A stretch of 64,000 bases of DNA, from assembly GCA_001054945.1 (NCBI GenBank), contig JVKJ01000005.1:1088336-1152335 (forward strand), given 5' to 3'. The stretch comes from Corynebacterium falsenii (GTDB lineage Bacteria > Actinomycetota > Actinomycetes > Mycobacteriales > Mycobacteriaceae). The position numbers were made by a program, and so were the translations under genes. Positions 1 through 9,417 of the stretch are shown here, piece by piece (position 1 is the first letter of the stretch; each line of letters starts with the position of its first letter). Below the pieces are notes generated by a model, which was not told where the DNA came from, made no database searches, and saw only the letters and a list, made by a program, of their open reading frames with translations.

Positions 1-1553
1 CGCTGGTGGCAGACACATTCACCGGGATCATGCTGCTGTCCACGGCCATTGTGGTTCTGGCGGCGAACTGGTTCGCGGAGGTTGTCGGCGAAACGCAGGC
101 ACGTTTCTACCCGGCGCTGAGCCTGATGCTCATGGGCGGCGCATTCGGCGCCCTCCTGACGGCTGACCTGTTCAACCTGTTCGTGTTCATCGAGGTCATG
201 CTGATGCCCTCCTTTGGGCTGCTCGCCATGACCGGCACGTGGGCGCGCCTGGCGGCGGCTCGCATGTTCATCGTGGTCAACCTGGTGACCTCGATGCTGT
301 TGCTCACCGGCGTGGTGCTGACATACGCCGTGGTGGGCACCACAAACCTGGCCGCGCTGGCCGGGTCCGCGGGACCGCGCGGTGAGCATTTCGCCAGCGG
401 CATCTTCGGCACCCAGTGGCAGCTGCTCATCACGCTGGGCCTGGTGCTCCTCGCTCTGTCGGTCAAGGCCGGCCTCGCCCCGGTGCACACGTGGCTACCG
501 CGCGCCTACCCTTCCACGTCCCCGGCCGTGATGGCCCTGTTCTCCGGGCTGCACACAAAGGTGGCGGTGTACGCCATCTTCCGCGTCTTCATGGTCGTCT
601 TCGAGGGCGACCCCGCCTGGAACTGGGCCATCCTCGCCTTCATGGTGTTGGGCATGATGATCGGCGGCTTCGCTGGTCTGGCGGAATCTCAGATGCGCAG
701 CGTCATCGGCTATCAAATGGTCAATGGCATCCCGTACATGCTGATCGCCCTGGCTTTCCTCACCGGCGATGCACGCCTGACCCTCTCCGCCGCCTTGTTT
801 TACTTGCTGCACCACATGGTGGTGGCCGCCTCCCTGATCATGTCCACAGGCGCCATTGAGGAGACCTACGGCACCGGCCGCATCCGCCCGCTCTCGGGCC
901 TGCTGCGCCGCGATCCCTTCCCCGCCGCTGTCTTCGCCGCGGGTGCCCTGGCCATCGTGGGCCTGCCCCCGTTCTCTGGACTGTGGGGCAAGCTCGTCCT
1001 CGTCTGGGGCATTGCCAAGGAGCACAGCGTGATGTCCTGGATCGCGATCGCCGTGATCGTGGTCTCTGGCATGGGCGCGCTGTTCTCCATGCTTCGCGTG
1101 TGGCGCGAAGTCTTCTGGGGTCGCCCCATGAACTCCAATGAGACGGACCCGTCCCTCGCAGTCCCCAGGCGCTACGTCTACCCCTCGGCCATCATGATGG
1201 TCCTCAGTGTGGTCATGTTTTTCGCCGCAGGACCGTTGTTCTCCCTCACGGGCCGCGCTGCGGACAACCTCACGGACACCACTCGCTACGTTTCCGCCAT
1301 CATGGACGCGAAGACCGGCGAGTTGGGCGAGGGTCACGGAAAGGGCATCGGCCGAGTCCTCCCAGAGGGCCCATCGGGGTGGGATAACGTTCCCGACCAC
1401 CAGCGAATCAAGGGCGATAACGCGGGTACCGGTGATTCGATTCAGGACGCCATCGTGCCCACGGACCGCCCCGAAAACCAGGAACATGGTGATCGGGGCC
1501 CCAGCGGAACCCATACGTCACATGACACGCGCGAAACGGAGGGCCAACGATGA
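1..1553 (+). CDS. mnhD: Na+/H+ antiporter subunit D (MrpD/MnhD), 5' partial
   Basis: Membrane subunit of the multi-subunit Mrp antiporter, related to NADH dehydrogenase ND4/ND2 subunits; it forms part of the proton path. The frame is open to the left edge (phase starts at base 3) and the first visible residues match about residue 75-80 of typical MrpD, so roughly 75 N-terminal residues lie outside. The protein is almost entirely hydrophobic helices and contains the conserved stretch SVKAGLAPVHTWLPRAYPS with the Lys and His expected in the proton channel. An unusual hydrophilic tail of about 80 residues follows the last helix (from about KTGELGEGHGKG). The stop overlaps the mnhE start as ATGA, so the two are translationally coupled. 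Function is firm at family level. Confidence 0.93.
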   Translation, partial: LVADTFTGIMLLSTAIVVLAANWFAEVVGETQARFYPALSLMLMGGAFGALLTADLFNLFVFIEVMLMPSFGLLAMTGTWARLAAARMFIVVNLVTSMLLLTGVVLTYAVVGTTNLAALAGSAGPRGEHFASGIFGTQWQLLITLGLVLLALSVKAGLAPVHTWLPRAYPSTSPAVMALFSGLHTKVAVYAIFRVFMVVFEGDPAWNWAILAFMVLGMMIGGFAGLAESQMRSVIGYQMVNGIPYMLIALAFLTGDARLTLSAALFYLLHHMVVAASLIMSTGAIEETYGTGRIRPLSGLLRRDPFPAAVFAAGALAIVGLPPFSGLWGKLVLVWGIAKEHSVMSWIAIAVIVVSGMGALFSMLRVWREVFWGRPMNSNETDPSLAVPRRYVYPSAIMMVLSVVMFFAAGPLFSLTGRAADNLTDTTRYVSAIMDAKTGELGEGHGKGIGRVLPEGPSGWDNVPDHQRIKGDNAGTGDSIQDAIVPTDRPENQEHGDRGPSGTHTSHDTRETEGQR

Positions 1554-2626
1554 GGATCCTCAGGGCTGGATTGCACTCCATCAATTACGGGTTGTGGCTG
1601 GTCGGCCAGATTTTCAAAGAGTCCCTGGTCATGGCAGTGGATACGTTTGGTTCGGGCCGGAACATCGCACCTGTGATGGTCTACTACCCGCTCCGCATCA
1701 GAAATGAGCGCGACATTGCGGCATTCGCCGCCTCCATCACGATGACCCCCGGCACGTTGGCGCTGGGCGTCACTGGCCCCAAGGAGGTGGACTACGACGC
1801 CGCGGCAGGTGAACGCTCCACCCGCAACGCGTTCGAGGTGGCGTCCAAAGAATTCGATGCCTACGGCGAGGAGAGGACCCAGCGGTACCTGGCGGTCCAC
1901 GCAATGTATGGTCACAACCCCCGCGAGATCCTGGAGGGGCTTGCGGAAATGGAAGAAAAGCTGATGCCCAGCCTCCGCGGGCAGAAGGCGGAATTCGATG
2001 TGCCGCTGCTGATTGAGCGCGGGCGCCCGGGGCCGCGTGGATTCCGCGGGTCGCGCGGCGGGCGCGCCTCTGACGAGAAGGTCTTCGACGCCGACAAGGT
2101 GGACAGCACCCCTCACACGCAGAGCGATCAGCGCCGTAGCAAGCATAAGCCGCACTCGACGACATTCGTGCAGGCGCTGTTGGACGGCAACGAGAACCAC
2201 ACCCACTTGGGCGCGGATGTGGATGCCGCGGCGCCCCCGGTGCGCAAGCACCACGAATTCCAGCCGGACATCGATACCTTCGCCGAGGACCTGAAGGGCG
2301 ATGATGAGCAACGCGATGCGGGGCAGCACCCCGGTAGGTCCACGCCGAGTAACTACTGCGAGCCCGAATCCACCCCGGACCGCGAAGGGCGCACGAAGCC
2401 CGGTGAGACGCTCTACGATCCGCTGTACCCTTTCGAAAATCCGGAGGAGGGGGACGTGGACGGTTCGAAGCGGGACACCAAACAGTCAGCGAAGCCTTCG
2501 GGCCGACCTCAGAAGTCGATGCACGCAGGCAGCCGAGCTCAGGGCAGGAAGAACAAGTTGCGGCGAGCAAGCAACAAGAATTCGAAAAACCCCAAACGTC
2601 CTCCAAAGGAAGGTGACCACCTATGA
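1550..2626 (+). CDS. mnhE: Na+/H+ antiporter subunit E (MrpE/MnhE) with long C-terminal extension
   Basis: Small membrane subunit of the Mrp antiporter. Residues 1-120 carry the MrpE signature (GLWLVGQIFKESL, YYPLRIRNERDIAAFAASIT, MTPGTLALGV). MrpE is normally about 160 residues; this one has 358. The extra ~200 residues are hydrophilic, rich in Asp, Glu, Arg, Lys, Pro and His, and look disordered, ending in a strongly basic segment (GRKNKLRRASNKNSKNP). Overlaps mnhD and mnhF by 4 bases on each side (ATGA), which argues that the long tail is real reading frame and not a frameshift product. The role of the tail is unknown. Confidence 0.92.
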   Translation: MRILRAGLHSINYGLWLVGQIFKESLVMAVDTFGSGRNIAPVMVYYPLRIRNERDIAAFAASITMTPGTLALGVTGPKEVDYDAAAGERSTRNAFEVASKEFDAYGEERTQRYLAVHAMYGHNPREILEGLAEMEEKLMPSLRGQKAEFDVPLLIERGRPGPRGFRGSRGGRASDEKVFDADKVDSTPHTQSDQRRSKHKPHSTTFVQALLDGNENHTHLGADVDAAAPPVRKHHEFQPDIDTFAEDLKGDDEQRDAGQHPGRSTPSNYCEPESTPDREGRTKPGETLYDPLYPFENPEEGDVDGSKRDTKQSAKPSGRPQKSMHAGSRAQGRKNKLRRASNKNSKNPKRPPKEGDHL

Positions 2627-2901
2627 CACCCACATCACTGCTGTGGACTCTGGTGGGAATCGCAACGGCGATCATCGTCCTGTCGCTGCTCACGCTGCTG
2701 TGGCGCGCGGTCACCACCCACAACGATGCCCGGCGCGCGATCTTGTCGGACATGATCTTTATTACGATGGCGGGCCTGTTCCTGTGCCATGGGATTTTCT
2801 ACCGAACCGCCATCTCTTTTGAGGTGTCGCTGTTCACGGGCCTGTTTGGCGCGTTGAGTACGGCGGCCTACGCCCGGATCATCACCAGAGGAAGGCGTTA
2901 A
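2623..2901 (+). CDS. mnhF: Na+/H+ antiporter subunit F (MrpF/MnhF)
   Basis: 92-residue subunit with three predicted membrane helices (residues about 8-28, 38-57, 65-83), the normal size for MrpF. Start ATG overlaps the mnhE stop as ATGA, with a purine-rich AAAGGAAGG just upstream inside mnhE. Part of the membrane assembly for Na+/K+ efflux and pH homeostasis. Confidence 0.9.
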   Translation: MTPTSLLWTLVGIATAIIVLSLLTLLWRAVTTHNDARRAILSDMIFITMAGLFLCHGIFYRTAISFEVSLFTGLFGALSTAAYARIITRGRR

Positions 2902-2903
2902 GC

Positions 2904-3338
2904 ATGACACTGATGACACAGACCTCGGCCAGCAGTTCCACGCAGTCTCTCCTGGCAGCTGGGACGGAGATGGTGCACTATTCCGAGCCATCGTGGCTGG
3001 GTGCGATCCTCACCGGTCTCTTTGCTGTGGCGGGAGCCATCTTCATCCTGGTATCCGCGCGGGCGATGTACCTGGCACCGGACGCCCTGAGTCAGATCAA
3101 TATGCTGGGCCCTGGCGTGGGCGTGGGAATCCCGCTGCTGATCTGCGCTAACCTGATTTACTCCTGGGACACCCAGGGGTTCCAAATTCCGGTGCTGCTG
3201 CGCGCGATCGTCGCCATCACCGGCATGCTGGTCATCCAGGCTGTCGGTTCCTACATCATGGGGCGTGCAGTGCACGCTACCCACTGGGATCACACCGTGC
3301 CGCTGTCCGGCGGCAAGAGGGCGCGCGAGCCAAAATAG
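2904..3338 (+). CDS. mnhG: Na+/H+ antiporter subunit G (MrpG/MnhG)
   Basis: 144-residue last gene of the mrp operon, starting 2 bases after mnhF. The MrpG pattern of three helices is present: LTGLFAVAGAIFILVSARAM, then PGVGVGIPLLICANLIY, then LLRAIVAITGMLVIQAVGSY. An N-terminal extension of about 30 polar residues precedes helix 1. The operon ends here, as a strong hairpin follows at once. Confidence 0.9.
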   Translation: MTLMTQTSASSSTQSLLAAGTEMVHYSEPSWLGAILTGLFAVAGAIFILVSARAMYLAPDALSQINMLGPGVGVGIPLLICANLIYSWDTQGFQIPVLLRAIVAITGMLVIQAVGSYIMGRAVHATHWDHTVPLSGGKRAREPK

Positions 3339-3352
3339 GCTGCGCAGCAGAA

Positions 3353-3385
3353 AGCCCGGCCCCCGCGGGGGCCGGGCTCGTCTTG
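3353..3385 (+). terminator. Rho-independent-type terminator after mnhG
   Basis: Perfect 11-bp stem AGCCCGGCCCC / GGGGCCGGGCT (3353-3363 with 3368-3378), loop CGCG, followed by CGTCTTGT. It lies 15 bases after the mnhG stop and faces the convergent ohr gene. The T-tract is weak. Confidence 0.75.
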
Positions 3386-3419
3386 TATCGGCTGCGTGTC
3401 AGCCGAGCATCAAGGCGAC

Positions 3420-3845
3420 TTACTTTGCCTCAGCAGACACGTCAACTTCGATGTTGTTCTGCATCGCCTTGGAGTAGGGGCAGAATGCGTGGGCCTTTTT
3501 CACAAGGTCATCGGCTTGGGCCTGGTCCACGCCGAAGATCACGGCATCGATCTTCGCCGAGATCTGGAAGCCTTCCTCCACCTTGTTCAGCGTGGTTTCC
3601 ACGCGGACCTCTGGAGACTTCTCTGTCTTCACGCCCTCCTTGCCCATGATGGCCTGCAAGGCGCCATTGAAGCAGGCAGCCCAGCCAGCGCCGACTAGCT
3701 GCTCTGGATTTGTCCCCTCGCCAGAGCCACCGAGTTCCTTGGGTGGGCGAACGTCCATGTCGATCGTGCGGTCATCCGTGGCAACGTGGCCGTCGCGTCC
3801 GCCGCCGGTGGATACTGCCTTTGCCGTGTACACAGCCTCAGCCAT
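3420..3845 (-). CDS. ohr: Organic hydroperoxide resistance protein (Ohr/OsmC family)
   Basis: 141-residue thiol peroxidase that reduces organic and fatty-acid hydroperoxides in the cytoplasm. Both catalytic cysteines are visible: Cys58 in GWAACFNGAL and Cys122 in HAFCPYSKAM, in the Ohr arrangement (Ohr subfamily, judging by the CPYSKA motif). ATG start with a good ribosome site (GGAAGGAG) 8 bases upstream. It lies 39 bases downstream of katA on the same strand with no obvious terminator between, so co-transcription as a peroxide-defence pair is likely. No OhrR-type regulator is seen nearby. Confidence 0.93.
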   Translation of the reverse strand: MAEAVYTAKAVSTGGGRDGHVATDDRTIDMDVRPPKELGGSGEGTNPEQLVGAGWAACFNGALQAIMGKEGVKTEKSPEVRVETTLNKVEEGFQISAKIDAVIFGVDQAQADDLVKKAHAFCPYSKAMQNNIEVDVSAEAK

Positions 3846-3884
3846 GTGAAACTCCTTCCCTCTAGGCTTAATTGTTCTGTAGCT

Positions 3885-5546
3885 TTACTTGTTCTTGTTC
3901 GCGGTGAAGATCTCCTTCACGCGCGCGCTCAGTTCCTCATCGACGTGTGCCCAGTAGGTGTAGCACTGCTGTTCCACCTGCTCCGAGACACCATCCATCG
4001 CTCCGGCGATGTTGTTGGCCATGCGCTCGCGGGCGGCATCGTCCATCACCTCGCGCACGAGGATGTGAGCCTGGGCGAAGTCATCGTCCTCCGGGTGGCG
4101 CTTGTAGGCACCGCGGGTGAGGTCGCCGCCGTAGTTCTCATCGAACAGCCCCAGGTCATCGGCCAGGTTGGTGGCGGATTCCTGTCCGCGGCCGAAGCCG
4201 TACTTGGACTCACCCGGCTCCACGCCCTTCTGCACCGTGCCGGATCCGTCGTTCACATCGTCGCGGCCCTCGCCCCGCTCGAAGCGGTTCGGGGAGTACA
4301 CCGGGGTGCCAGCTGGCGGGATGTCGAAGGCCATCGCGCCGTCCTTGGTGTTGTACCGGTTGGGGTTCTTCACGATCGGGCGGTTCACCGGCAGCTGCTC
4401 GCTGTTCACGCCGATGCGGTAGCGGTGTGCATCCGCGTAAGCGAAGGCGCGGGCCAGCAGCATCTTGTCCGGGGAGAATCCCACGCCCGGCACAATGTTC
4501 GATGGGGCGAACGTGGCCTGCTCGATCTGGGCGAAGAAGTTCTGTGGATTCTCATTGAGGGTGAAGTAGCCCACCGGGATCAGCGGGTAGTCCTTCTGAG
4601 ACCAGACCTTGGTCAGATCGAACGGGTTGTACTTGTACCCCTCAGCTTCATCCAGTGGCATGATCTGCACCTTCACATCCCACACGGGGTAGTCGCCGCG
4701 CTCGATAGCGGTGAACAGATCTTCGCGATTGTGGTCGAAGTCGCCCTTCTTCAAGATCTCGCCGGCTTCGTCATCGGTGAGCGTCTCCCAGCCCTGGCGG
4801 GTCTTGAAGTGGTACTTCACCCAGAAGCGCTCCCCCTGGGCGTTGATCCACTGATAGGTGTGAGAGCCGAAGCCGTCCATGTGGCGGAAGTTCTTCGGAA
4901 TGCCGCGGTCACCCATGAGGTAGGCCACCTGGTGCGCAGATTCTGGGGAGCGGGTCCAGAAGTCCCAGCGCATGTCCGCGGAGATCAGTTGGGAATCGCC
5001 CAGGCGCTTCTGAGAACGGATGAAATCCGGGAACTTCATGCCGTCGCGCAGGAAGAACACCGGGGTGTTATTACCCACCAGGTCGTAATTGCCCTCTTGG
5101 GTGTAGAAACGCAGGGCGAAACCGCGAACGTCGCGCACGGTATCGGGGTGTCCCTGCTCGCCGGCCACCGTGGAGAAACGCGCAAGCATCGGGGTCACGC
5201 GCCCCTTCTGGAACAGATCGGCCTTCGTGTATTGGGAAACATCCTCGGTAATAGTCAGCTCGCCGAAGGCGCCGGAGCCCTTGGCGTGCACGTTGCGCTC
5301 CGGGATGCGCTCCCGGTTGAAGGACCCATGCTTTTCGGTCAGCGCCACATCGTGGAGCGGAATGGGGCCCTGGTCCCCGACAGTCGCGCTGTGCTCCTGG
5401 GTGCGCACCTCAGCGCCAGCATTCTGACGAGCGTGCCCAGTAATCGGGCACACCCCGCGGTGAGCAACATCCTTCGCAGACTTGATTTCCTGGGTCGCGT
5501 TGGACTCTTCAGCGTTGTGATCTGTGGTGAAATTGTGGTCAGTCAT
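3885..5546 (-). CDS. katA: Heme catalase
   Basis: Monofunctional heme catalase of 553 residues, decomposing H2O2. Distal His lies in ERNVHAKGSGAFGE (about residue 86), the distal Asn in GNYDLVGNNTPVFF, and the proximal heme Tyr in RAFAYADAHRYRIGVN. Start ATG has a strong ribosome site (GAGGAGG). It diverges from sigC across a 220-bp shared control region that contains an inverted repeat. Long overlapping frames on the opposite strand are codon-bias shadows. Confidence 0.96.
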   Translation of the reverse strand: MTDHNFTTDHNAEESNATQEIKSAKDVAHRGVCPITGHARQNAGAEVRTQEHSATVGDQGPIPLHDVALTEKHGSFNRERIPERNVHAKGSGAFGELTITEDVSQYTKADLFQKGRVTPMLARFSTVAGEQGHPDTVRDVRGFALRFYTQEGNYDLVGNNTPVFFLRDGMKFPDFIRSQKRLGDSQLISADMRWDFWTRSPESAHQVAYLMGDRGIPKNFRHMDGFGSHTYQWINAQGERFWVKYHFKTRQGWETLTDDEAGEILKKGDFDHNREDLFTAIERGDYPVWDVKVQIMPLDEAEGYKYNPFDLTKVWSQKDYPLIPVGYFTLNENPQNFFAQIEQATFAPSNIVPGVGFSPDKMLLARAFAYADAHRYRIGVNSEQLPVNRPIVKNPNRYNTKDGAMAFDIPPAGTPVYSPNRFERGEGRDDVNDGSGTVQKGVEPGESKYGFGRGQESATNLADDLGLFDENYGGDLTRGAYKRHPEDDDFAQAHILVREVMDDAARERMANNIAGAMDGVSEQVEQQCYTYWAHVDEELSARVKEIFTANKNK

Positions 5547-5664
5547 GCTGCCCTCCTCAGTGAAACCGAAAAGCTAGCCACCCCGCAGCTGCCCGGATCG
5601 ATGCGGCGAACTGTTCCCGCGGTGCTCGAGCTCTTCACAGTTTCCATAGCAGTTAGTGGCGTAT

Positions 5665-5689
5665 TGGCCATGGTTCATGAGCATGGCCA
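5665..5689. promoter_or_regulatory. Inverted repeat in katA-sigC control region
   Basis: TGGCCATG (5665-5672) and CATGGCCA (5682-5689) are perfect 8-bp arms around a 9-bp spacer, between the divergent katA and sigC genes. The geometry suits a dimeric repressor or activator. I cannot name the regulator. Confidence 0.45.
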
Positions 5690-5734
5690 TATGTTTTCCA
5701 CCATGCCAGAATGTTTCGACCCGTGCAGTGAATC

Positions 5735-5770
5735 TTGGATTGTCCGCATGCACTGCTAAGATGCCCTGCA
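5735..5770 (+). promoter_or_regulatory. Promoter for a leaderless sigC transcript
   Basis: TTGGAT (5735-5740), 16-bp spacer, TAAGAT (5757-5762); the expected start of transcription coincides with ATG at 5770. No ribosome site precedes this ATG, consistent with a leaderless mRNA. Confidence 0.55.
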
Positions 5771-6402
5771 TGAACCAGGACTCGCCCGCTGCCAACGAGG
5801 AGCACGTTACCGATCTTGCCCTGCGCGCTGCCCGCGGCGATCGTCAGGCACTCAGCGAGTTCATTTCCGCCACCCACGACGACGTGTGGCGCCTCCTGTC
5901 CCACCTGGCCGATTCCGATCGCGCTGACGACCTCACCCAGGAAACCTACGTCCGCGTGCTGGGCGCGCTGCCCAGATTCGCCGCACGCTCCTCCGCGCGC
6001 ACCTGGATCCTCTCCCTCGCCCGGAGGGTGTGGGTGGATTCCATTCGCCACGACCAGGCCCGGCCGCGCAAGTCCAGCTCCGAAATTTCGGACGCCACCG
6101 CTAACTCCATTGCGCCCGAAACCACCGGCGGGCAGACCTGGGCGGAATGGGTGGACACCCGCGAGCTGCTCAATCGGCTGGACCACGATCGTCGCGAGGC
6201 GCTCATCCTTACGCAGATGCTCGGGTACACCTACGCGGAGGCCGCCAAGATCGCGAACGTGCGGGTGGGCACCATCCGCTCTCGCGTCGCCCGCGCCCGC
6301 GCGGATCTGGTCGAGATGCAGCAGGCCGCGGAGAAAGCCGCGAACGAGCGCGCCCAAGAAGGTCGCATTGTGAGCTTGCGCACCCGTCGGCGACTCGGGT
6401 AG
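5770..6402 (+). CDS. sigC: ECF RNA polymerase sigma factor, SigC type
   Basis: 210-residue ECF sigma factor. Region 2 includes DDLTQETYVRVLGALPRF and RSSARTWILSLARRVW; region 4 includes REALILTQMLGYTYAEAA and VGTIRSRVARAR. These match actinobacterial SigC closely (for example the DDLTQET and ARSSARTW blocks of M. tuberculosis SigC). No anti-sigma gene follows. In C. glutamicum SigC is reported to control the cytochrome bd branch, so a role in respiratory or heme stress is plausible here, between katA and ferrochelatase. Start ATG 5770 is chosen from the -10 box; ATG 5761 is in frame and possible. Confidence 0.9.
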   Translation: MNQDSPAANEEHVTDLALRAARGDRQALSEFISATHDDVWRLLSHLADSDRADDLTQETYVRVLGALPRFAARSSARTWILSLARRVWVDSIRHDQARPRKSSSEISDATANSIAPETTGGQTWAEWVDTRELLNRLDHDRREALILTQMLGYTYAEAAKIANVRVGTIRSRVARARADLVEMQQAAEKAANERAQEGRIVSLRTRRRLG

Positions 6403-6494
6403 AGCAAACCAGCAGGTTGAAAGCCCTTTTCAGGAAGGGGTTACGGGGTGGCGTCTAAAAATTGGGGCGACCCGGGGGACTAGGATCGAGGAAC

Positions 6495-7709
6495 ATGAAG
6501 ACCACCTCAGCCACCTCTGAACACACGGACGCCCGCCGTCGCCATGACACGGCACTGCTGCTGTTGTCCTTCGGCGGACCGGAGAAGGAAGAGGACGTGG
6601 TTCCCTTCCTGGAAAACGTGACGAGGGGTCGAGGGATTCCGCGCGAGCGGCTGAAAGTGGTGGGCCAGCACTACTTTGCCCTGGGTGGGCGCTCGCCCAT
6701 CAATGACCAGAACCGGCGCATCATCGCGAACATCGAGACGGAGCTGCAGCAGCGCGGGTGGGACCTGCCCGTGTACTTCGGTAACCGGAACTGGGAGCCG
6801 TATGTCGAGGAAGCATTCGTGCAGATGGCCCGCGACGGGGTCGAGCACGTGTATGTCTTCGCCACCAGTGCCTGGGGTGGGTACTCCGGCTGTCGGCAAT
6901 ATCAGGAGGACATCGCGCGGGGTCTTGCCGCTATTCAGGAGGCGTCAGAGGCGGAGCCAGGGCTCCGGGCACCGCGGGTCGAGCGGCTGCCGGGATTCCA
7001 CAACCATCCGGATTTCATCAGGGAGTTTGCCGCTGCTGTCGACCGAGCGGGGCTGGCTGCGGTTAAGGGGCTGGGCGCGCCGGAAGCGGACGCCGGTGTC
7101 CGCGAACAGTGCGACCTCATCTTCACTGCGCACTCCGTTCCCACCCGCGCCGATGAGCAGTCCGGACCGGAGGCATGGGAGGGGAAGCTGTACTCCCATC
7201 AAGTTCTGGACGCCGCCCGCCTGGTTCAATCCGCCTCCATCTTCAGCACGCAGAGAAACGAGGACGTGAACTTGGTGTGGCAGTCCCGGTCCGGCTCACC
7301 TCACACCCCGTGGCTGGAACCGGATGTGTGCGACCACATCCGCGCCCGCGCCGCGGCTGGAAACACTCGGCCTATCGTGCTGTGCCCCATTGGCTTCATC
7401 ACGGACCACATCGAAGTCATGTGGGACTTGGATACAGAGGCCAAAAACGTGGCCGACGAGGCGGGCATCCCGTTCACCCGCGTGCCCACGCCGGGGTTGG
7501 GTTCGGCCTTCGCCACCATGATTGTGGACCTCGCCGCGGAATGCGACCAGCGCCGCCGCGACAGCGCCGCTATCGAACCCGTGCGCGAGACGGCCGCTGC
7601 ACAACTTACTCAGCCCGGACTGTTCTGCCCGGCCGCAGGAACGTGTGTCCCGTCGCTGGGGCACACGTTCGACGGTCAGCCTTGTGCGCCTGGATGCTGC
7701 GGAGCCTAA
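6495..7709 (+). CDS. hemH: Ferrochelatase (coproporphyrin type expected in actinobacteria)
   Basis: 404-residue enzyme inserting Fe2+ into the porphyrin ring; in actinobacteria the substrate is coproporphyrin III (CpfC). Visible motifs: LLLSFGGPEKEEDVVPFL, the metal-binding His in FTAHSVP, and DHIEVMWDLDTEA with the conserved Glu. The C-terminus is Cys-rich: GLFCPAAGTCVPSLGHTF then PCAPGCCGA, longer than the tail of typical 340-370-residue family members and possibly providing iron-sulfur ligands. ATG 6495 is preferred over an upstream GTG (6462) because TAGGAT at 6481-6486 fits a leaderless or very short leader transcript. Confidence 0.92.
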   Translation: MKTTSATSEHTDARRRHDTALLLLSFGGPEKEEDVVPFLENVTRGRGIPRERLKVVGQHYFALGGRSPINDQNRRIIANIETELQQRGWDLPVYFGNRNWEPYVEEAFVQMARDGVEHVYVFATSAWGGYSGCRQYQEDIARGLAAIQEASEAEPGLRAPRVERLPGFHNHPDFIREFAAAVDRAGLAAVKGLGAPEADAGVREQCDLIFTAHSVPTRADEQSGPEAWEGKLYSHQVLDAARLVQSASIFSTQRNEDVNLVWQSRSGSPHTPWLEPDVCDHIRARAAAGNTRPIVLCPIGFITDHIEVMWDLDTEAKNVADEAGIPFTRVPTPGLGSAFATMIVDLAAECDQRRRDSAAIEPVRETAAAQLTQPGLFCPAAGTCVPSLGHTFDGQPCAPGCCGA

Positions 7710-7778
7710 GAATTGGGGTTCCAGCGAGCCTTAGGTTCGTAGCCGCGGTGCCACACTTAGGCCGGCGTTTCTGCGAAT

Positions 7779-8831
<1,053 letters not shown>

Positions 8832-8852
8832 TCAGTGGTCTGCGTAATTAGC

Positions 8853-8870
8853 TGGGACTCACAAGTCCCA
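8853..8870 (-). promoter_or_regulatory. Stem-loop between lysC and asd
   Basis: TGGGACT / AGTCCCA perfect 7-bp stem with CACA loop, 28 bases after the lysC stop (in the minus direction). On the minus strand no T-run follows, so it is more likely an mRNA processing or stability element than a terminator. Confidence 0.4.
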
Positions 8871-8898
8871 AAAGCTGATCAATGAGGTGAGTTCGGGT

Positions 8899-9417
8899 CT
8901 AGCGGCCCGTTCCGGCGTACACGTGCGCCTCTTCATCGCCGCCCAGCTGGAAACGGTCGTGGAGGGCCTTGACGGCGGTATCGACCTCGGTGTCCCGGAT
9001 GAGAACCGAAATGCGGATCTCGGAGGTGCTGATCAGGCCGATGTTGACGCCCACGTCACGCAGCGCCTCGCAGAAGTCCGCGGTCACGCCGGGGTGGGAT
9101 TTCATGCCAGCACCCACCAGGGATACCTTGCCGATCTGATCGTCGTAGAGGATGTCGCCCCAGTCGCCGGTTTCCTTCAGCGTGGTCAGGCGCTGCACGG
9201 CACGGCGCCCATCCTCGCGGGGGCAGGTGAAGGTAATGTCCGTCCGGTTGTTCTCCACCTTGGAGATGTTCTGCAGCACCATGTCGATGTTGATCTCTTC
9301 TTCCGCAATCGCGCGGAAAACCTTCGCAGCCTCCCCGGGAGTATCGGGAATGCCGAGGACGGTCACCTTGGCCTCCGAACGATCATGGGCCACGCCAGTC
9401 AGTACAGCTTCTTCCAC
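8899..9417 (-). CDS. lysC: Aspartokinase beta subunit (internal in-frame start)
   Basis: Nested in-frame product of 172 residues, both ACT regulatory domains, starting at GTG codon 250 of lysC. GGAGGA lies 7 bases upstream of this GTG (within the codons for MEDIP). Corynebacterial aspartokinase is known to be an alpha2beta2 enzyme whose 172-residue beta chain comes from such an internal start; the length and site agree. Inference from that precedent plus the visible ribosome site. Confidence 0.7.
   Translation of the reverse strand: MEEAVLTGVAHDRSEAKVTVLGIPDTPGEAAKVFRAIAEEEINIDMVLQNISKVENNRTDITFTCPREDGRRAVQRLTTLKETGDWGDILYDDQIGKVSLVGAGMKSHPGVTADFCEALRDVGVNIGLISTSEIRISVLIRDTEVDTAVKALHDRFQLGGDEEAHVYAGTGR

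Noticed and set aside
495..1514. 339-codon frame antisense to mnhD
   Set aside because: His/Gly/Asp-rich shadow composition, no start context, and the plus-strand gene is unambiguous.
3786..5759. 657-codon open frame opposite katA and part of ohr
   Set aside because: It runs antisense through both well-supported genes and arises from GC-biased third positions; no family features.
5656..5769. N-terminal extension of sigC to 5656
   Set aside because: Lacks family similarity and would place the promoter inside the gene; ATG 5770 fits the -10 box.
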